This document shows, in pieces, positions 60,851 through 64,000 of a stretch of 64,000 nucleotides of DNA. The stretch is taken from positions 62,001 to 126,000 of the forward strand of contig NZ_JBLQUK010000005.1 in the NCBI RefSeq assembly GCF_047872805.1, written 5' to 3'. The position numbers and the translations under genes are program-made. Below the pieces are notes generated by a model. The model was given only the letters and a program-made list of their open reading frames with translations. It did no database searches and was not told where the DNA came from. The stretch comes from Erythrobacter sp047872805. GTDB lineage: Bacteria; Pseudomonadota; Alphaproteobacteria; Sphingomonadales; Sphingomonadaceae. Each line of letters starts with the position of its first letter. The stretch's first letter is position 1.

Positions 60851-61831
60851 TTACCTGACGCCGATCTGTTCAGCCTGGCGGCGCAATTCATCCGCCTCGC
60901 CCGGATTGGCGGCAATTGCTGCGGCGAGCGCGGCGCTGGCTTTCGCCGGTTCTCCCAATGTCATGCGGCTGCGCATCAGCATTACCCAACCATCTGGATT
61001 CTTTGGATTATCCTCCAATCGCGATTCGAGCTGAGCAACCATGCCTTCGGCCATGCTGCGCTGTTCGCCGGGCGGGATACGGCTGGCCTCTGCCACTTGC
61101 TGTGCGGTCGGTCCACGCAGATTGGCCGAAGCAGCTTCACCCGCCGCGCTGCCCGAACCGGGAACCAGCACCGCCGGAGTGCGCGATCCCAGCACAGTGG
61201 CAAGTCGCTGTTCTACCTCGATATCATTGATCGCACCGACCTGCTGGATCGTTCGCACCAGGTCATCTTCCCACGGAGCGCCCGGCGGCGTTTCCGACAA
61301 CAGCTCAAGCCATGACGAAATTGCGCCGTCGTGATCCTTCGCCAGATCCTGCTTTACCGCCATGAAGTATCGCGCGCGCGGATCGCTGGGGTCAAGTTCG
61401 AGTGCTTTTTCAAATGCTTCCAGCGCGGCAGCGGGCAGTGGGTCGCGCTCGCTCGCATAAGCGCGCGCTTCGCCAAGTGCCGACCAAAGCACCGCTTCGC
61501 TGCCGTCAATGGACACCGCACGTTCATAGGCCTGAGCGGCTTCGGCAAATTCGCCGCGTTCGAAATGCGCAAAGGCCAGCTCGCTCCACGGCCCCGCGTC
61601 GCCCTCTGATGCCTCCGCTACGGCGCGCAATTCATCGATTGTTGGCAGCGCACCGTCAGCAGATACGGCTTCGACCTCGCCATCGTTGCCGGTATAGACG
61701 TTGTAACCGATCGAACCCGCAGCGAGAACCGCGGCAGCCCCCAGCAAGATCCAGCCTGCCTTGCCAGCGGTGCCCCCCCCCGATTTGCCCTCGGGAGAAT
61801 CCTCAATCGAATTATTTGTATGTGATGACAT
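60851..61831 (-). CDS. TPR-repeat membrane protein (CcmI/CycH-like)
   Basis: A 326-residue protein with a polar N-terminus, one transmembrane helix ('AGWILLGAAAVLAAGSIGYN', about residues 25-44) and tetratricopeptide repeats (for example ELAFAHFERGEFAEAAQAYE, 'AALEAFEKALELDPSDPRA', 'LMRSRMTLGEPAKASAALAA'). This resembles the TPR half of CcmI, the apocytochrome-binding factor of c-type cytochrome maturation, but lacks the usual second helix and no ccm genes are adjacent. Divergent from the multidomain gene at 61940. Confidence 0.7.
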   Translation of the reverse strand: MSSHTNNSIEDSPEGKSGGGTAGKAGWILLGAAAVLAAGSIGYNVYTGNDGEVEAVSADGALPTIDELRAVAEASEGDAGPWSELAFAHFERGEFAEAAQAYERAVSIDGSEAVLWSALGEARAYASERDPLPAAALEAFEKALELDPSDPRARYFMAVKQDLAKDHDGAISSWLELLSETPPGAPWEDDLVRTIQQVGAINDIEVEQRLATVLGSRTPAVLVPGSGSAAGEAASANLRGPTAQQVAEASRIPPGEQRSMAEGMVAQLESRLEDNPKNPDGWVMLMRSRMTLGEPAKASAALAAAIAANPGEADELRRQAEQIGVR

Positions 61832-61939
61832 GAGATTTTCACTAGCAACCGGCGCAGAAAACGGCAATTGTCTCTGGCATTGGAGGACACTTTCCTTATG
61901 GTGGGAATTGTGTGAAATCTATCCAAAGGGGGGGATAGA

Positions 61940-64000
61940 TTGTCGGACTTGTATAAAGTCGCCATTATTGGCTCCGGCCCAGCCGGATTGAGTGCTGCGG
62001 GCCGTGCGGCCGCGCTGGGCCTGTCGCATGTGCTGCTCGAAAAGACAGATCATCTGTCGGACACAATCTATAAATATCAGAAGGGCAAGCACGTCATGGC
62101 GACGCCCTCTAATCTGGTGTTGCGCAGCGATCTCGATTTCGACGCAGGCAAGCGTGAGGCCATTCTTGGCACCTGGGACGATCAGATCGACGGGCACAAG
62201 GTCAATGTAAAGTACATGGCGGAGGCCAAGTCGATCCGCGGTACCGGAGCGGCCATCCCCGACAGCGTGCACACCATTGTGATGCGCGCACGCGACGGCA
62301 GCAAGTCGGTCAAGGAAATTCAGCGTCACGCCCCGCCCTATGCGATCGAGCTTACCAATGGTGAGACGATCATGGCGGAAAACGTGATCCTCGCCATCGG
62401 CACGCAAGGCAATCCCAATCGGATGCGCTGCCCCGGTGCCGACTTGCCGCATGTCCAATATCAGCTTGATGATCCAGCAGAATATGTCGACGAGCATATT
62501 GTGATCGTAGGTACCGGCGATGCGGGAATTGAGAATGCACGCGGGCTGGCGGAAGATCCGGCGCAGCGCAACACCGTTTCGATACTCAATCGTGGGACCG
62601 ATTTCCCCACCGCCAAGGATGCCAATGTCAAGGCGCTGATGGCCGATCATGAGGCGGGCAAGCTCACCATTCGCACTGAGAGCGAGACTCATTCGATTGA
62701 GCCGGGTTTCATCACGCTGACCACCCGCGATGGCGAATTGCGCATCCCATGCGACCGGATTATCGCGCGGATTGGATCGGCCCCTCCGCGGATGTTCGTG
62801 GAAGAATGCGGGATCGAATTTTCCAGCGACGATCGCACTGCTTTCCCAAGGCTTTCGCCGGTGTTCGAATCAACTGCACCGGGCATTTTCGTTATCGGCG
62901 CACTCGCAGGTTATCCGCTGATCAAGCATTGCATGAATCAGGGCCATGACGTCATCGAGTTCATCAACGGCAACACCGAGCTGAAACCAGCGGACGAGCC
63001 GATCATCGCTGCCAAATTCGCCGGGCTCCCTGGCAACCGCAGCACCGATGAATGGCTCGAATTCCTGCGCACCAATGTGTCGATCCTGAACGGCATGAAT
63101 CCACTGCAGATGCGCGAATTCATGCTCGATTCTGACGCTCGATTCTTCCGTCCGGGTGAAGAAATTTTCAAACGCAATGCGCCAGGATCATCGTTGTTCG
63201 GGATTGCCAGCGGCTCAGTAGCGGTGGAGGTCAATCCGGCCGATCCTTCGTTCACGATTCCTATCGAACAGGGTTCGATCTTTGGCGAAGTCGGGCTGAT
63301 TTCGGGTCGCCGCCGGGGCGCCACAATCCGCGCAGCAGAAGACACGATCGTGATCGAAATCTCCCGCCTTGCTGCGCTCAAGCTGCAATCCCAGGTGCCC
63401 GCCGCGAAGAAGGCAATCGAGAAGATTTCGATCGAACGGCAATTGCTCCAGATGTTCGGATCGGGACTGACGCCCGGCGACGTCGCCGAGTTGGTCGAAT
63501 CGGCGCAAGTGATGGAAAAGCGCGCGGGCGACATCGTCATCACCGAAGGCGCGGACGACAAGGATGTATACATCATTCGGCGAGGTTCGATGATCGTCGA
63601 AAAGCAGATCGGTGATCGGCCGGTGTTCCTGTCATACCTTCCAGCGGGCAGTTATGTCGGGGAAATGGCCGCGATTGACGGATCGGTCCGCACCGCCACC
63701 GTTAAGGCAGCGATCAAAGCCGAGGTGATTCGCCTGCCCGGCGACAAGTTCGCTGCACTGCTCGACAAAAATCCTGCCTTGCGTGAAAAAGCGATGAAGG
63801 AGATGGATGGGCGCCGCAAGACCAACGCCTTTATCGAAAGCCGCAAGGACGAATTTTCGAGCGCAGTCGATCTCTATTCCGAAACCGCGCAGTTCCTCGT
63901 CGACGAAGGCTTGGGCGAAGCGACCGATGTGCTGCTCATCGATGAGAAGCTGTGCATTGGCTGCGACAATTGCGAAAAAGCCTGTGCCGATGCACATGAG
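61940..64000 (+). CDS. FAD oxidoreductase / dual cNMP-binding / 4Fe-4S multidomain protein, partial
   Basis: A gene cut by the right edge; 687 codons are visible. Domains in order: a TrxR/YpdA-like flavin domain (VAIIGSGPAGLSAAGRAAAL, NAD motif 'VIVGTGDAGIENARGLAE', residues about 1-330), then two cyclic-nucleotide-binding folds (PBC-like FGEVGLISGRRRGATIRA near 455 and VGEMAAIDGSVRTATVKA near 575), then a ferredoxin-type motif CIGCDNCEKACADAHE at the end. No CxxC redox pair is seen in the reductase domain. TTG 61940 is the start by frame and the G-run ribosome site (AAAGGGGGGG). Probably a large redox sensor or NAD(P)H-dependent electron-transfer protein. Confidence 0.82.
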   Translation, partial: MSDLYKVAIIGSGPAGLSAAGRAAALGLSHVLLEKTDHLSDTIYKYQKGKHVMATPSNLVLRSDLDFDAGKREAILGTWDDQIDGHKVNVKYMAEAKSIRGTGAAIPDSVHTIVMRARDGSKSVKEIQRHAPPYAIELTNGETIMAENVILAIGTQGNPNRMRCPGADLPHVQYQLDDPAEYVDEHIVIVGTGDAGIENARGLAEDPAQRNTVSILNRGTDFPTAKDANVKALMADHEAGKLTIRTESETHSIEPGFITLTTRDGELRIPCDRIIARIGSAPPRMFVEECGIEFSSDDRTAFPRLSPVFESTAPGIFVIGALAGYPLIKHCMNQGHDVIEFINGNTELKPADEPIIAAKFAGLPGNRSTDEWLEFLRTNVSILNGMNPLQMREFMLDSDARFFRPGEEIFKRNAPGSSLFGIASGSVAVEVNPADPSFTIPIEQGSIFGEVGLISGRRRGATIRAAEDTIVIEISRLAALKLQSQVPAAKKAIEKISIERQLLQMFGSGLTPGDVAELVESAQVMEKRAGDIVITEGADDKDVYIIRRGSMIVEKQIGDRPVFLSYLPAGSYVGEMAAIDGSVRTATVKAAIKAEVIRLPGDKFAALLDKNPALREKAMKEMDGRRKTNAFIESRKDEFSSAVDLYSETAQFLVDEGLGEATDVLLIDEKLCIGCDNCEKACADAHE

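Overview
The window is almost entirely a contiguous photosynthesis gene cluster of an aerobic anoxygenic phototroph. Gene content and order (bchIDO, crtCD/crtF, bchCXYZ-pufBALM, tspO-bchP-bch2-bchG, ppsR-ppaA, bchFNBHLM-lhaA-puhABC-acsF-puhE-hemA, soluble electron carriers), GC-rich DNA and the absence of pufC point to an alphaproteobacterium of the Sphingomonadales, probably Erythrobacteraceae. This placement is inferred from gene order and protein recall, not from a search. Only the O2-dependent cyclase AcsF is present in the window, which fits an aerobic lifestyle.

Layout: 1-1.9 kb, a divergent iron-type ABC transporter pair (ATPase cut by the window edge, permease complete). 1.9-5.7 kb, Mg-chelatase subunits BchI and BchD, BchO and a small membrane protein. 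5.7-9.4 kb, carotenoid genes crtC and crtD on the minus strand, divergent from crtF. 9.4-16.9 kb, bchCXYZ and pufBALM on the plus strand, ending in a strong hairpin. 17.0-23.7 kb, a minus-strand block: bchG-bch2-bchP-tspO-orf and the regulators ppaA-ppsR. 24.0-39.6 kb, one long plus-strand run from bchF to hemA with many ATGA-type overlaps. 39.7-40.8 kb, a lipoprotein-type blue-copper protein and a lipoprotein-type cytochrome c, the likely electron donors to the cytochrome-subunit-less reaction centre.

Regulation is readable. The PpsR/CrtJ consensus TGT-N12-ACA occurs exactly between crtD and crtF (a near-perfect palindrome) and before bchC. One-mismatch versions lie before bchG and, in tandem, before bchF, and a weaker one lies before bchI. 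At bchC, bchF and bchG the operator carries a TTGAC(A/G) -35-like element followed at 17-18 nt by a TAG-type -10-like element. The regulators themselves (PpsR with one cysteine, PpaA/AerR with a cobalamin-type His motif) are encoded in the window.

Outside the photosynthesis cluster, 41-47.6 kb carries a DUF1499 protein and a minus-strand run: an NDH-2/SelD-N-like flavoprotein, a TVP38-FAD reductase fusion, a DoxX-like protein, a CNT nucleoside transporter and a CDP-alcohol phosphatidyltransferase. At 47.8-52.0 kb lies a three-gene type-I-secretion-like operon whose ABC protein has lost every recognisable ATPase motif; this is the most unusual system in the window. 52.0-58.8 kb is a minus-strand operon for a Tat-exported molybdenum oxidoreductase (IorAB type) with its own lipoprotein cytochrome, XdhC, MocA and acetyl-CoA synthetase. 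58.9-64 kb holds a CsaA-like protein, glutamate dehydrogenase with a clear terminator, a TPR protein and the 5' part of a large FAD/cNMP-binding/ferredoxin multidomain protein cut by the right edge.

No tRNA, rRNA, CRISPR array, insertion sequence or prophage was seen. No gene-free stretch exceeds about 300 bases; the longest are 40832-41127 (upstream of the cytochrome and DUF1499 genes) and 23727-23998 (ppaA/bchF control region).
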